Notes: a model not told the origin generated them from the sequence alone. A stretch of 64,000 nt of DNA from Heterohyrax brucei (GCA_028571685.1 CM053148.1:86450001-86514000); one strand, 5' to 3'. Shown: positions 12,861 through 24,029, counted from the first letter of the stretch. Numbers and translations: made by a program.

Positions 12861-13182
12861 TGTAATCATAGACTACTAAAATATAAAGTTTGGGCAGACC
12901 TTAGAGGCCAATCATACTCCTTCCTCAATATCTCCCTCCCCTTGTTTCATAGTAAGGAAGATGAGGACCAACATGCTTAAATGACTTTCACAAAATTATA
13001 GAGAGAGAAAACAAAAGAACCAGACCTGGAAAGGACACCAACCATGTCTTTCCTGTGCAATCCTCAAATCAACATGGGTCCTTCTACATTTTCTGGGAGA
13101 AGTTCTTGCCTGTTCATATCTATCTGTATCCAATTATGCCTTATTTTCCCCCAGAGAGCCCTCATCTAGGGCCATCCATCCA

Positions 13183-13555
13183 TCCCTTGCTGTCAAGTTG
13201 ATTCCAACTCATATCGACACTATAGAACAGAGTAGAACTGTCCCAGTGGGTTTCCAAGACAGTGGTCTTTATGAAGGAAACCCTGGTGATGTATGGTTAA
13301 AGGCTACAGATGCTAACCAGAAGGTCAGTGGTTCAAATCTGCCAGATGCTCCTTGGAAACTATATGGGGCAGTTCTATCTTGTCTATATGGTTGCTATGA
13401 GTCAGAATGGACTTGGCAGCAGTGGTTCTGGCTTGGTTTAATCTTTACGAAAGCAGACTGCCACTGTTTTTCTCCTGCAGAGCAGGTGATGGGTTTAAAC
13501 CACCAACCTTTTTGTTAGCAGCTGAGAGCTTAATAGTGGCACCACCAAGGCTCCT
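13183..13555 (-). mobile_element. AfroSINE (long form), split by another SINE
   Basis: Antisense copy whose two halves are 13183-13275 and 13442-13555. The right half carries the long-form block 'aagcagactgccactg' and ends 'caccaccaaggctcc'. The gap is filled by a sense AfroSINE. Confidence 0.8.
13276..13441 (+). mobile_element. AfroSINE inserted in an older AfroSINE
   Basis: Sense copy starting 'ggaaaccctggtgatg'. It is flanked by near-identical direct repeats, tctttatgaa on the left and tctttacgaa on the right, so it landed in the antisense SINE after that one was already in place. Confidence 0.85.
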
Positions 13556-13784
13556 TGCCTAGAGCAGTGATGCCGAATATATGTTCTTAATTAAAGAGTG
13601 AAGGGGACAGGGTAAGTATTGAGCCTTCAGTTGTAAGGAGTTATGCAATCTAACTTTACAGCTTGAATCTGGAGTGATGCAGCCCCAATGAGAAGATGCT
13701 CAAGGGATTTTCAGTAGCTTTAACATTCTTCCATTGGGCCATTGCTTTCCAGAGTGTTCTTAATGATAATGATGACATTAATTA

Positions 13785-13862
13785 TTAACATTTATTAGGT
13801 GAGTACTATGTGCCTGGCACCATGCTAAGTACTTTACAGGCATTGTCTAAATAAACAATTTT
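13785..13862. mobile_element. MIR-like fragment
   Basis: 'actatgtgcctggcaccatg' and 'aagtactttacaggcat' match the core of the old mammalian MIR/L2-tail type. The copy is short and decayed. Confidence 0.5.
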
Positions 13863-13888
13863 ATCAGAGAGTGTTGTTATCACTATCT

Positions 13889-14245
13889 TCTTGTTGTTAT
13901 TGTCAAATTGGCTTCAACTCATAGTAGCGTATAATCACGGAACAAAATGTTACTTGGTCCCATGCCCTCTCCATGATCACTGGTATGCTTGAGCCCATTA
14001 TTGTGGCTATTGTGTCAGTCTATGTCACTGAAGGTTTACCTCATTTTTGTTGATCTTCTACTTTGCCGAAAAGAATGTTGTTCTCCAGCTGTTTGTCTTT
14101 CCCGATGACATATCCAAAGTAAGCCATCCACTCTTCTAAGGAACATGCTGTTTGTGTTTCTTCTAAGACTGATTTGTCCCTTCTTTTGGCCGTCCACAGC
14201 ATACGGTATCCCCATTCTTGGCCAGCTCCACAGTTCAAATGTAAT
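13889..14245 (-). mobile_element. RTE-type LINE, 3' fragment
   Basis: Starts at the TTG-repeat end and reads on the minus strand as the RTE C-terminal block, with RMLWTAKRRDKSVLEETQ. It is 5'-truncated and dead. Confidence 0.75.
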
Positions 14246-14545
14246 TTACATCTCACAGATGTGTCAACAAAGACTTAGAAAAGGTAAATCTTTGGCAGGG
14301 ATCAGGCAATGGGGAAATAATTGAGCCAGATTTAATCTCAGGTTTGTTTGGCTCCCTGCCTCGTGTTCTTAACCACAAAAGTACCTAAAAAGATGAATTC
14401 CAGTGCAATGTATTTCTCTCTTCTTTGTTACTTTTCTTTCAGAGATTTGTTTCCACAGACCCTGAATGCTCTCACTGGATCTTTGCAATAACAATGTGAT
14501 CACTACTTGTTTGACACTTGATACTTTGAAAATCCTTTCAAATCC

Positions 14546-14713
14546 ATGGAAACACTAGTAGTGTGGTGATTAAGTGTGACATCAGCTAACCAAAAGATTG
14601 GAAGTTCAGTCCCAGCAGGTGTTGTTTGGAAACTCTATGGAGCAGTTCTGCTGTGATCTGTAGGGTTGCTATGAGTTGGAATCTACTCAACGGCCATGGC
14701 CTTGACTTTTCAA
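14546..14713 (+). mobile_element. AfroSINE with imperfect target duplication
   Basis: Sense copy containing 'gtggtgattaagtgtgac' (A-box region) and 'gggttgctatgagttgg'. Flanks 'tttcaaatccat' and 'tttcaaatacat' look like an aged target duplication. Confidence 0.8.
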
Positions 14714-15314
14714 ATACATTTCCTGACTGAATCCTTGCAACAACTCAATGAAGAAGCTTAAGGAAAGATATGCTTATGTATATTTTAACAGTCCTATCTA
14801 TAACTAACAGGTAGCAATGAGGGCCTAAAAAACTCCAGAAGCCAAACACAGTTAAATTTGTAAGAACAGCAACTCAGTGAGGTGGTCTGTCCTGATCTCA
14901 CACATTTTTCACCTCTGATAGATTGTAGCCTACCACTGTTGTATTATTGTCTATTAGTGGAAAATATTTGAGTTGTCTTTTTCTGACAGATTTCCACATT
15001 ACATAGGTTCCAGCTTTCATAATTTTACTGTAGAAGTGTCTCACACTTCTCTGTGAACAATATTCAGGATACTCCAAGTGACCAGGCTGGGTGTGAGACA
15101 GGCTGAGTGTCTGAGAAGTGAACTGTTGGGTGTCTGATTGGCTGAGTGTGGGTCCTGCCTCTGTGTGGTTTGTAGATTATCTCAGCCTGGATTCTCCAGG
15201 GGTGCAAAACCAGTGAAGGTTGTATGTAAATACACAGAGAGAGATTTATTTCAAAGGGATGGCTTATGCCATTGTCCAAAGCCTTACTCTAAAGCCAACT
15301 ACCACATTGCTGCT
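14714..15314. other. Intergenic DNA, no gene seen
   Basis: No gene. The block 15168-15285 ('gagatttatttcaaaggg') has an LTR-like look but I cannot assign it. Confidence 0.35.
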
Positions 15315-15570
15315 ACTCTTCTTTCCTCTTTCTTTCTCGCTATTTTTTGTAGCAAAAATAAATATAGCAAAACTTTTACCAATTCAGCTATTTTCACATG
15401 TACAAATCAGTGACATTATGTTCACCATGTTGTGAAGTTACCATGACTGTCCTTTTCCAAATTATCCTGCCACCATTAACATATACATAATGTCCCCTAA
15501 GCAATGACTCCTCCTTTCTTCCCTCATGGTAACCACTAATAATATTTGATCTCTGCACATTTGCCTCTGT
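15315..15570 (-). mobile_element. Old L1 3' region fragment
   Basis: 'tcagtgacattatgttcacc' and the following text resemble the antisense 3' region of old L1M elements. Highly diverged. Confidence 0.45.
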
Positions 15571-15839
15571 ATGTAAAGAAATCAAAAGTCCTAACAACTG
15601 GGCCAACAAACAACATCACCACAAATGGCAAGTTGTAGAAAATTTCTTTCTTCTTGAATCAACAATTAACTCCCATGGAAGCAGCAATCATGTATTGCAC
15701 TGGGCAAATCTTCTGGAAAAGACCTATTTAAAGTGTTAAAAAATCAAAGTTGTCATTTTGAGAAGTAAGGTGGTCCTGACCGAAGCCATAGTATTTTCAA
15801 TCATTTTACATGCATTTGAAAGCTCAACAATTAATGAGG

Positions 15840-16410
15840 AAGATTGGAGGGGATGAGGAGCTGAAGGTTGCCACTCAAATGTACTAGGAGAACTGGGCCA
15901 CGCAAAGCCAATGGGGCAGAATCGTCCTCCCAGTGGGTCTGGAAGGTGGAGCTAAAGTCCAGAGCCAATAGTATGTCCACCTGGAATCCAGCCAACACCC
16001 AGAGTCAGCCGGCAGGGCTATTGCCTATGTGGTCTCAGAGAGGAAAGGGTATATTCAAGATGTGAGAGAAAATGTAGATTGTTCTGCTGGGTTTTAGAAT
16101 TGCTGGATGTCTGTTATCCCTTCTTTTCCCCAGTTTCTCCCATTTGTAATGGAAATGTCTACCTTGTACCTGTCTCATTACTGTATTTCAGAAACAAATA
16201 ATTTGTAGTCCAGATTTCACAAGTTCATAGATGGAGAGGAATTTTGACCCAGGATGGAATACTTCTAAAGGCTCACTCATATTTGATTTAGATGATTCAG
16301 AAGATGAGATTTCAAACTTGGAGTGGATTTTAGACATTTGGGCTGATGGGATGGACTGAAGGTGTTTTGCATGTGGCAAGGGTACGAATTTTGAAAGGCC
16401 AAAGTGTGGA
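15840..16410 (+). mobile_element. MaLR internal sequence, 3' end
   Basis: The run from about 16080 ('tgctgggttttagaattgc') through 'tggactgaaggtgttttgc' matches the recalled end of MaLR (MST/MLT1/THE1) internal sequence that sits just before a 3' LTR. The adjoining LTR starts at about 16411. No functional gag or pol frame is seen. Confidence 0.65.
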
Positions 16411-16824
16411 ACAACACGGATTGAATTCTGTCTCCCCAAAATAGATTTTTTAAATCTTAACCCCTGCCCGTGACATTATAACTCCATTTGTGAATACACT
16501 GTCTTTGTTGTGTTAGTGATGCAGGATTAGCATAAGATGTCTGGAGTTGATCTTTCCTGAGACATAAAAGAGATTAAATAAGCATGCACAGTAGAGACTG
16601 GGAATGAGAGATGCCAAGTTGCATGTAGATTGCCCAGGAGCAGAAACTCAAAGAGAAAAGGATCTTCCTCCAGAGCAGACAAAGACAAAAAGCCTTCCCC
16701 TAGAGCTGGCACCCTGAATTCAGACTTCTAGCTTCCTAAATTGTGAGAAATTGAATTTCTGTTTATTAAAGCTATCTAGTTGTGGTATTTCTGTTGTAGT
16801 AGCAGCACTAGATAACTGAGATGC
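16411..16824 (+). mobile_element. MaLR-like 3' LTR
   Basis: 'ggattgaattctgtctcccc' at the start and 'cactagataactgagatgca' at the end. Because MaLR internal sequence precedes it, this copy anchors the whole LTR family in the window to the MaLR group. Confidence 0.75.
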
Positions 16825-17042
16825 ATGATTTCTGGATTATCTTTTGGAGTTTCATTAATTTATCTTGGAGAACAGGAAAAAAAAGTCCACCTTAGGTTAT
16901 TTTATTTGAGCTGAAGTTTCCAGGAATAGTTTTGAAATACAGAAATTAGTATATATTACAACTTGAGGCAGATGAATAGTTGCTCATGATTTATTTGGTG
17001 TTTATTCTGGATCTGGGATGTATTTTCTTCTAGCATATTTAC

Positions 17043-17400
17043 ATGTTGGAGAAGAATGTTGAATGTACCACAGACTGACAAAAGAACAAACAGATGTGTT
17101 CTAGAAGAAGTCCAACCAGAGTGCTCGTTGGAAGCAAAGATGGCAAGATGGCATCTTATATACTTTGGATGTATTGTCAGGAGTGATCAGTCCCTGGAGA
17201 AGGACATCATGTTCAGTAGAGTGGAGAATCAGAGAAAAAAAGAAAGACCCTCAACAAGGGTCTTGACACAGTGGCCCCAACAACAGGCTTAAACAAAAAA
17301 GAGGTTGTGGATGTGGCCTAAAACCAGGTGGTGTCTCATTCTGTTGTTCATGGGTAATTATGAGTCTGAACCAACTCAGCCACACCTAACAACAACATAC
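17043..17400 (+). mobile_element. RTE-type LINE, 3' fragment
   Basis: Sense copy of the RTE C-terminal block. A frame holding CVLEEVQPECSLEAKMARW and YFGCIVRSDQSLEKDIMFS runs to 17292. The element ends at 17400 in 'cacctaacaacaac', the CAA-type tail. Confidence 0.8.
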
Positions 17401-17433
17401 GTGTATAAACATTTATTTACTGGTTCGTTCATA

Positions 17434-17650
17434 TATTTTTGTATAGTCAAATCCTTTTTAAAAAAATTTTTTTATTGTGATTAAGTGAAAGTTTACAATC
17501 CAAGTTAATTTTCCATATAAAACCCTGAGTACCTGCCTCTCTGCAACTCTGTCTGCTCTCTTTACCCTTAACAGCACACTCTTCTTTTTCACTCTTGACA
17601 TCCAGTATCCGCTCAACTAACACTTGTTATTTTTGTATAATCAAATTCTT
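17434..17650 (-). mobile_element. 5'-truncated L1 with long target duplication
   Basis: An insert of 171 bp (17457-17627) begins with a T-run, then 'tgattaagtgaaagtttac' as in elephant-type L1 3' ends. The flanks 17434-17456 and 17628-17650 are direct repeats matching at 21 of 23 positions. This is a classic L1 insertion with a much shortened 5' end. Confidence 0.8.
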
Positions 17651-17796
17651 AGTGCTGTTGGGATACTGTACCCTAAACAACCTTTCCTTTCTAGCATCCT
17701 AACTGTACTCTTTCATCTGTAAGCGTCTTTGGGAAGGGACTTGAGAATGTGGGCAAACTTGATCTACCTTGCTACAGCAAAAATTGGATGTGACAG

Positions 17797-18324
17797 TGTC
17801 TTAGTTACCTGATGCTGCTGTAACAGAAATACCAGAGACAGATTTTATTCTCTCACATTCGGGAGGCTAGAACTTTAAATTCAGGGTGCCAGTGCCCAAG
17901 GAAGGATTTTTCTCTCGGTCAGTTCTGGGGAAAATGTCCTTGTCAGCAGTCTTTCCTTGGTCTAGGAGTTTCTCAGGGAAGTGACCTTGGATTTAAAGGA
18001 CACATGCTACTCTCAGGGTTTCTTTCTTGGCATGAAGTCCCTCTCTCTGCTTGCCTTTCTCTCCTTTTACCTTTCGTAGGACAAAAGATGATGCAGGTCA
18101 TCCTAGGGAAGCTCCTCTTACATTGGCTCAGGGCTGTAACCTGTGTGTCTGGATTGCATTCCAGCCTGATCTCTTGGCTCATTAACTGCAGGCAAGAATT
18201 AGGATTTATGAAATGTAAGAAAATCTCATCAGATCACAGAATGGTGGACAACCACACAATACTGGGAATCACTGCCTAGCCAAGTTGGAAAACATCCTCT
18301 GGGGACACAATTTAACCCATTACA
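17797..18324 (-). mobile_element. MaLR-like LTR
   Basis: Antisense copy: 'tgtcttagttacctgatg' at the left, 'cacaatttaacccattaca' at the right. Same family as 7326-7848. Flanks gacag and gatgg match poorly, so the target duplication is uncertain. Confidence 0.75.
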
Positions 18325-18980
18325 GATGGGCAAGGAACAGAATAATGCCTTTCCATTCTCAAACATTAGGGAATTCTGCTATGTTCTTAGATTTGTCTCT
18401 TTAAACCAGGTGGAGTGTTAGAATCGCTGTGGAGTGCTTTGTTTTGGCCCTCAGGAAAAGTAGTTAAGTGGCAGAGCAGCAGGTTAACACTGGGTTCTAT
18501 AACCCATGTACTCTAAGTGACAACATTCTGCCCTCCATACAAGCCAAGACTTGTGTTTGTCTGGAGAAGTCAAGAAAGTACATCTCTTCTTATGTCATAG
18601 CTTTAAATCTCTCTCTGTGTTTATTTCACTGGATTTTAAGGCACTTTTTTGTCTTACAGATGTGAGTACTCACAAGAATTGGAATAGAGTGTAAAATAGT
18701 TTTTTTTTCTGAGGGCGTAACATTGTAAAGAAGGCCTGGCTGTTGATTCCCTGAACTACTGGGAATCATCAAAGAGACAGTAGTTCAAATGTTTGTCTGC
18801 TGGCTTAGAGCCACTGGACGTAATGGTGGGGATCTGGAGAGATTTTGAAAATACCCGTTTGCGTGGTTGCTATTCAACAAGCAGGATATGGGCATTAGTG
18901 CCAATACTGGAATTGCTCATCTTTGTCATTCTGTCTTAGGATAGGGACCAAACATCCAGGAACCCTGATTCAGGGGTGGG
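18325..18980. other. Intergenic DNA, no gene seen
   Basis: No gene. A decayed SINE-like stretch may lie around 18745-18800 ('cagtagttcaaatg'), too weak to call separately. Confidence 0.35.
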
Positions 18981-19637
18981 ATACGAGGTCTGACAATTAA
19001 CTCCATGAACTTAATTGTTCGGAGTGCTACATGCCTCATTGCTGAATATCCCTATTGTCACCTTCAAAGTACTACTCCCTTTGGGAAGCTGTGCAACAGT
19101 GCCGTCACCTAGTCCACCCTTCAAAGCAATTTTGAAATTCTTTATGGTCACCTTCAAAGTATTCCCCTTGGGAAGCTATGCACTGATGCCATCACCTAGT
19201 CTACCCTTCAAAGCAATTTTGAAGCTCTTTCTGGAGTGACCATTGTGCATGGGGGCATGGTGTCAAGTTTGCAAACTTAGTTATGTAGTCTTCTTTGAGA
19301 GAGTTCTTAGCCAGTAAGCAAATAACTATCCTGAAACACCCTCCCTAGTCATTGATCTGCCCCCACCCAGTGACTTTTTTCTTTACCTGAAGATAAAGGA
19401 AGCGTTGAAAGGAAGACATTTGAATGACATTCAGGACATTACATGTAATCCAGCAGCAGCTCTGATGGTCTTTCCAGAAAGGGTTCCAAAATTGCTTTGA
19501 AGGGTGGACTAGGTGCTGGTGTCAGTGCATGGCTTCTTGGGGGAGTACTTTGGAGGTGACCATAGTCATATTCAGCAATGAGACATGTAGCACTTTTTCT
19601 AGAATGAGTTCATGTACTTAATTGTCGATCCTCATAC
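18981..19637. mobile_element. Fold-back mariner derivative
   Basis: The ends are inverted repeats: 'gaggtctgacaattaa' on the left and 'ttaattgtcgatcctc' on the right, each beside a TA (18982-18983, 19635-19636), as Tc1/mariner elements use. The left arm (to about 19137) is the reverse complement of the right arm (from about 19485) over roughly 150 bp, far longer than usual mariner termini. The left arm also holds a tandem copy of its inner 80 bp. The middle (19300-19440) is a decayed sense piece of the transposase 3' region. No intact transposase remains. Confidence 0.75.
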
Positions 19638-19689
19638 ACTGGCCATTCCAGAAGCAGGACCTGTTTTTCTAGATGCATTCCTCATGAGG

Positions 19690-20073
19690 CAAAGTTGTAC
19701 AGTCAAAGAATTGACGTATTTCATCTGTAGTGTTGGTCGAGAATATTGAATATACCAGTGACTGTAAAAAGAACAAAAACTCCATCTTGGAAGAAGTACA
19801 GCCAAAATGCTCCATAGATGGGAGGATGGTGAGACTGCATCTCTCATGCGTTTTGGACATGTTATCAGGAGGCACCAGTCTCTAGACAAGGACATCATGT
19901 TTGGCAAAGTAGAAGGTCAGCAACAAAGAAGAAGACCCTCAATGAGATGGACTGACACAATGGTTATAACACTAGGCTTAAATAGTAGCAGTTGTGAGGA
20001 TGGAGCACGACCAAGCGGTGTTCCATTCCATTGTATATAGAGTTGATATGGGTTGGAATCATAACAACAACAG
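19690..20073 (+). mobile_element. RTE-type LINE, 3' fragment
   Basis: Sense copy with RFGHVIRRHQSLDKDIMFGK in frame from 19807, followed by 'ggttggaatcataacaac' at the 3' end. It lies directly beside the mariner at 18981-19637. Confidence 0.8.
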
Positions 20074-20304
20074 ATAAGCTATTTAATACCTCTGGATCTT
20101 TGGTTCTTCATATACAGGAAACGAGACTGATGTGTGATTTTAAAAGCATTTTTCAACTATAAAATTAGATTACCCTTTTGGCTTATATCTGCATTTTCAG
20201 CTTCAGCGATAAAGGGTCAAGTGTTCCAAGGATAGTACTGTATCACACGCTGCTATAAGATTATTAATGTGGGAAGCATCCTGGTGGTTCAGGCAGGAGA
20301 TGGG

Positions 20305-20466
20305 AATGCGGGTGGTACAGTGGTTAAGAATTTGACAGTTAACCCAAAGATCAGGGATTTGAATCCACCAGGTGCTCCTTGAAAGCCCTATGGGGCAGTT
20401 CTACTCTGACACATAGGATTGCTGGGAGTTAGAATTGACAAGGTAACAATGGGTTTGAGTTTGAGG
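20305..20466 (+). mobile_element. AfroSINE
   Basis: Sense copy: 'gtggtacagtggttaag', 'ggatttgaatccacc', 'aggattgctgggagttag'. Confidence 0.8.
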
Positions 20467-20601
20467 TTTATGCGGGAGACCTAAGTTCAACTCCCAGACA
20501 GTGTACCTCCTAGGCTGCCACTAACTGTCTGTCAGCGGGTGGTTGTGTGTCACTAGGGTGCTCGGTAGATGTCGGCAAAGCTTCCAGACTAAGTTGTGGT
20601 T

Positions 20602-20800
20602 AGTGGTTGTCACATCGACTCCAAGTCATGGTGTCTCCATGTGTGTGGAGTAGAACTGCTCCATAGAGTTTCTAAAGGCATCATCTTTTGGAAGCCTATT
20701 GCTAGGCCTGTCTTCTGAGGTGTTTCTCTATGGCTTCAAACTGTCAGTCTTTCGACTAGTAGTACAGCACTTGAAAAGTTTGTACTACCCAGGGATTCCG
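20602..20800 (-). mobile_element. Diverged AfroSINE
   Basis: Antisense and heavily diverged: 'agtagaactgctccatagag' is clear, and the end is 'ctacccagggattcc'. Confidence 0.6.
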
Positions 20801-21050
20801 TTAGGGTATGAAGGATGGGGAAAAAAGATGTGTTCTACTTCTGAAAACCAGCCAGTGAGAACTCTGTCGATTACAGTCTGAAATTCATCATGGCTATGGC
20901 ATATGATTGGGCAGTGTTTCTTTCCATTTTCCATGGGGTCAGCCTGAATTGAGCATGGTTGCAATAGCAATTCAACTGTTTCCTGTCCCCAGCAACTGAA
21001 TACACACATACAGACTCATAATCTCTCTGTCACTCTCTCTGTCTGTGTTA

Positions 21051-21194
21051 TCCAAACCCAAACCAAACCCATTGCCATTGAGTTGATTCTGACTCATAGC
21101 AACCCTGCAGACAGAGAACTGCACCACAGAGTTTCCAAGGAGTGCCTGGGGATTTGAAGTGCTGACCTGGTTAGTAGCTGTAGCACTTAACCAC
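21051..21194 (-). mobile_element. AfroSINE
   Basis: Antisense copy starting 'aaaccaaacccattgcc' and ending at 'gcacttaaccact'. The last dozen bases of the usual end are replaced. Confidence 0.85.
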
Positions 21195-22273
21195 TCTTAC
21201 TCAGGGGTAGATTATCAAACAGGCAAGGTAAACCCAGTGCTTACCTTACTTAGCAGATTATCTGTAGTAAACGATTGTACATTCTACCCCTCCAAACACC
21301 CCCATATTAAAGATTCTGCTTCTAGGCATGGGCTGGCATCTGTCTCTCAACCCCACAGCACCTTCTCACAGAATCAAAGCCTCTTTGCAAATTTACAGTC
21401 CTCGACAGGGATGCATAACCCACTAAGCAAGGTAAGCACAGGCTTACTTGTGCTAACTTACTAATCTCTAGTGACCAATCTCACATGGATTTCACCACAT
21501 CACGCGCTTACCTTGCTTAGCAGGTCGTCTGCCCCCGGGTCTCACCCACTGTTTACAGTATGCTTCATTCATCCTAGTAAATCAAAGGCTGTTAGAATAG
21601 AAAGGTACTTTGGGAGACAGAAGAAGTAAACGCATTTGTTTGTGGCTTATGAGTTGAGGTTTATGCCTGTCTCTTCTTTTTCTTCCTCTTCTTCCTCTCA
21701 TCATTGCTTTTCTCTTTCTTATACTCCTTTCCCTTCTTTCTGCATTATAAAAGCTCCAACATGTTGACTGTGATTCTTTAATTAAGAAAAAGTAGCTGTT
21801 ATTTTGCCTAATCTGTTCACAGCATTGTTCAGTGAGGTGAGATCTTTGGCTTTTGGCCTGAACTGAGCACAGCCTTCATTGATGGATGGTTCATGACTGC
21901 GGAGAACTTGGCTTCCCGCTGTCAGTGCCCTGCTTCCAATGTCTCGGTTGGAACTTGGACCTGTTCTAACAAGTCCAAGTGTTTTTCTTGACCTTCTGCT
22001 GGGAGGGTAAAAAAGAATGGGAATAGTTACAGGCACTCTTTGTTTACTGGAAGTTTCTCCACTTTCAGCCTCAAAAGTGTTAGCTAAGTATAACTCATCA
22101 TTTAGGTAGGACAATATTATTGGTTTATTTTATTTTTTTTAAAGATACCCACTGACTGAAGACTTTGAGATTTTATTCAACAATATCTGTAATTTATATT
22201 AAAAGTCTCATTTACAAAGATGCAAAATGAGGCACCTTCTTAACACAGGTGGCAGGTATCTAGCATTTGTTAA

Positions 22274-22276
<3 letters not shown>
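21195..22276. other. Intergenic DNA with repeated short motif
   Basis: No gene. A 17-bp motif like cttaccttgcttagcag occurs at 21240-21256 and 21507-21523, and as its reverse complement at 21423-21436. A pyrimidine-rich tract covers 21663-21741. The minus-strand frame at 21782-22114 shows no motif I know. Confidence 0.45.

Positions 22277-22323
<47 letters not shown>
22277..22323. repeat. (TG)n microsatellite
   Basis: About 23 uninterrupted TG units. Confidence 0.97.
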
Positions 22324-22324
<1 letters not shown>

Positions 22325-22435
22325 GGAAGGGTTTCCTGCTTTTAAAAAGTTAATAAGAATTTTTAAAAAATTAAGCTCATCTTCATAGAAAGAAATGAAA
22401 GTTATTGAATTACTTTGGTGCCCTCTTCCCAGATG

Positions 22436-22560
22436 GAAACCTTGGTGCCATAGCGGTTGATGGCTATTCGCTGTTAGCCTAAAAGCTTGGCAGTTCAAAT
22501 CCACCAGACGCTCCTTGGAAGCTCCAAGAAGCAGTTCTACTCTGTTCTCTAGGGTTATTA
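22436..22560 (+). mobile_element. AfroSINE, 3'-shortened
   Basis: Sense copy: 'gaaaccttggtgccatagcg', 'ggcagttcaaatccacc'. It stops at 'tagggttatta', before the usual tail. Confidence 0.8.
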
Positions 22561-22641
22561 TCATGCAGGGGGTTGAAGCTAGGATTAGAGACTGGGCCAC
22601 TTATTGGTGAAAGAGAATTATCAAAAATGAACAAACTCACC

Positions 22642-22670
22642 CTTGTGACACCAAATCCTGGTGTCACAAG
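22642..22670. other. Perfect short hairpin
   Basis: An 11-bp perfect stem (cttgtgacacc pairing with ggtgtcacaag) encloses a 7-nt loop. It lies between a SINE and an LTR-like block. No function can be assigned from sequence alone. Confidence 0.7.
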
Positions 22671-22844
22671 TAAAGTTGAGATAAACTGCCCAAAAGAGTC
22701 ACTTAAACTTCCTCAAACTTGTTTTTCAGAGTCAGACGAAACTGGGTTTCGCAGAATGTGTAAAAGCACCAGACCTGGCCACTGTCTGACCTTCCACCAG
22801 AGATGCTAGAGAGCCATGGCTGGGTCAGGGGGCCCAAATTGGGG

Positions 22845-23210
22845 AGTGAGAAATGTACAAGGATGACATCCCATAATAAATCCTGTTTCAAGTCCTGTTT
22901 TTACCATGGGGACCATCTTGAAGCTGTCTGCACCAGAACTTCATTGCTCTAACTCTGCCAGTTCCCTGAAAACCCTGCCATTTCTCAGCAAATTCATGAA
23001 TAGGGTCTGCTAGCACCACATATGAAAGCTGAGTGCTAACTAACTTGAGGGAGTCAGAGTTTGGAGCTTAGACCTCTGCTGACTCCTTTTATTTGTCTCT
23101 AGTAAAATAAAGCTTGCCGAAGGGCAGTTGATTTCTGTTTTCCTTGTGTATTCTCACTCTACAAAACAAGGATCCTTTGAGTCAGATAAGCTTTTTTGGT
23201 AACAACTGTG
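22845..23210 (+). mobile_element. Probable ERV LTR
   Basis: A block with an AATAAA at 23106-23111 followed by 'gcttgccgaagggcag', giving the R/U5-like layout of an ERV LTR. The ends are approximate, and I found no convincing target duplication. Confidence 0.4.
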
Positions 23211-23600
23211 AGAATCGCCTCCAAAGCAATGTTTTTTTTTTATTCCTTCCCCTATGTTAGCTTGCTGACTCTTCAAAATAGTTCAATAAGTAAAATCATG
23301 TTCGTTTTTCCAGTTACTTCATCTAAGAGTGATGAGTAACAACAAGACAAGTTTAATTTTGTAGTGGCCTTCACTAGGAGTAGAAAAACTGATTCCTTGG
23401 CAGGTGGACTCATGGCGACCCTAGGTCGGATCCGACTTGGCGGCACTTGGCTTTGCCTGGCTTAGCGGGTGGAGCAGAAACTTCTCCACTTCATTGCTTC
23501 TATCTTTCTCTCCAACTGATTCTCAAAAATCTGCTTTCTCATAGAGAGGACCACAAGGAGGACAGGGGAGAGGAGGCAATAAGATGAGACTTCATGGGGC
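23211..23600. other. Intergenic DNA with a short SINE-tail copy
   Basis: No gene. 23404-23460 carries a sense copy of the short tail unit ('gtcggatccgacttggcggc', then 'acttggctttgcctgg') seen antisense at 34504-34552. Confidence 0.45.
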
Positions 23601-23619
23601 TTTTCTCTTGTTTAGAGGA

Positions 23620-23800
23620 AGTAAGGAGTAGTTGGGTGGTACCCAGAAGGTGGATGGTTTGATTCCACCCCGATGCACATTGGAGAGAGGTTTGGTATTC
23701 TACTTTTAAAAAAGTCAGCCACTGAAAACCCTGTGGAGTGCAGCTTACTCTGTGTCACACACAGGACCACTGTGTGTAGGGGTGACACCACAGCAAATCG
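23620..23800 (+). mobile_element. Diverged long-form SINE
   Basis: Contains 'ggatggtttgattccacc' and 'agccactgaaaaccctgtgg', matching the longer AfroSINE variant also found at 31147-31350. The 3' part is poorly kept. Confidence 0.5.
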
Positions 23801-24029
23801 CTTTAGGGGTAGAAGAGGTCAAAATTAAAAACAGAAAATCCACTATCCATCTGTCAGTTTTTCATACGGTGGTGGTTTGTGTATTATCACGGTACTGGAA
23901 GATAAGCCACCAATATATTTCAAATATCAGTAGGATCACCCGTGATGGACAGGTTTCAGCAGAGTTTATAGACTAACAGACTGGGAAGAAAGGTCTGATG
24001 ACCTCCTTCTGAAAATGAGCTATTGTATC

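Noticed and set aside
21663-21745. CRISPR-like or regulatory array
   Set aside because: It is only a pyrimidine-rich tract. There are no regular repeats with unique spacers, and the DNA is mammalian.
22208-22600. Minus-strand frame of 130 codons with a His-Thr run
   Set aside because: The run is the TG microsatellite translated; the rest is AfroSINE.
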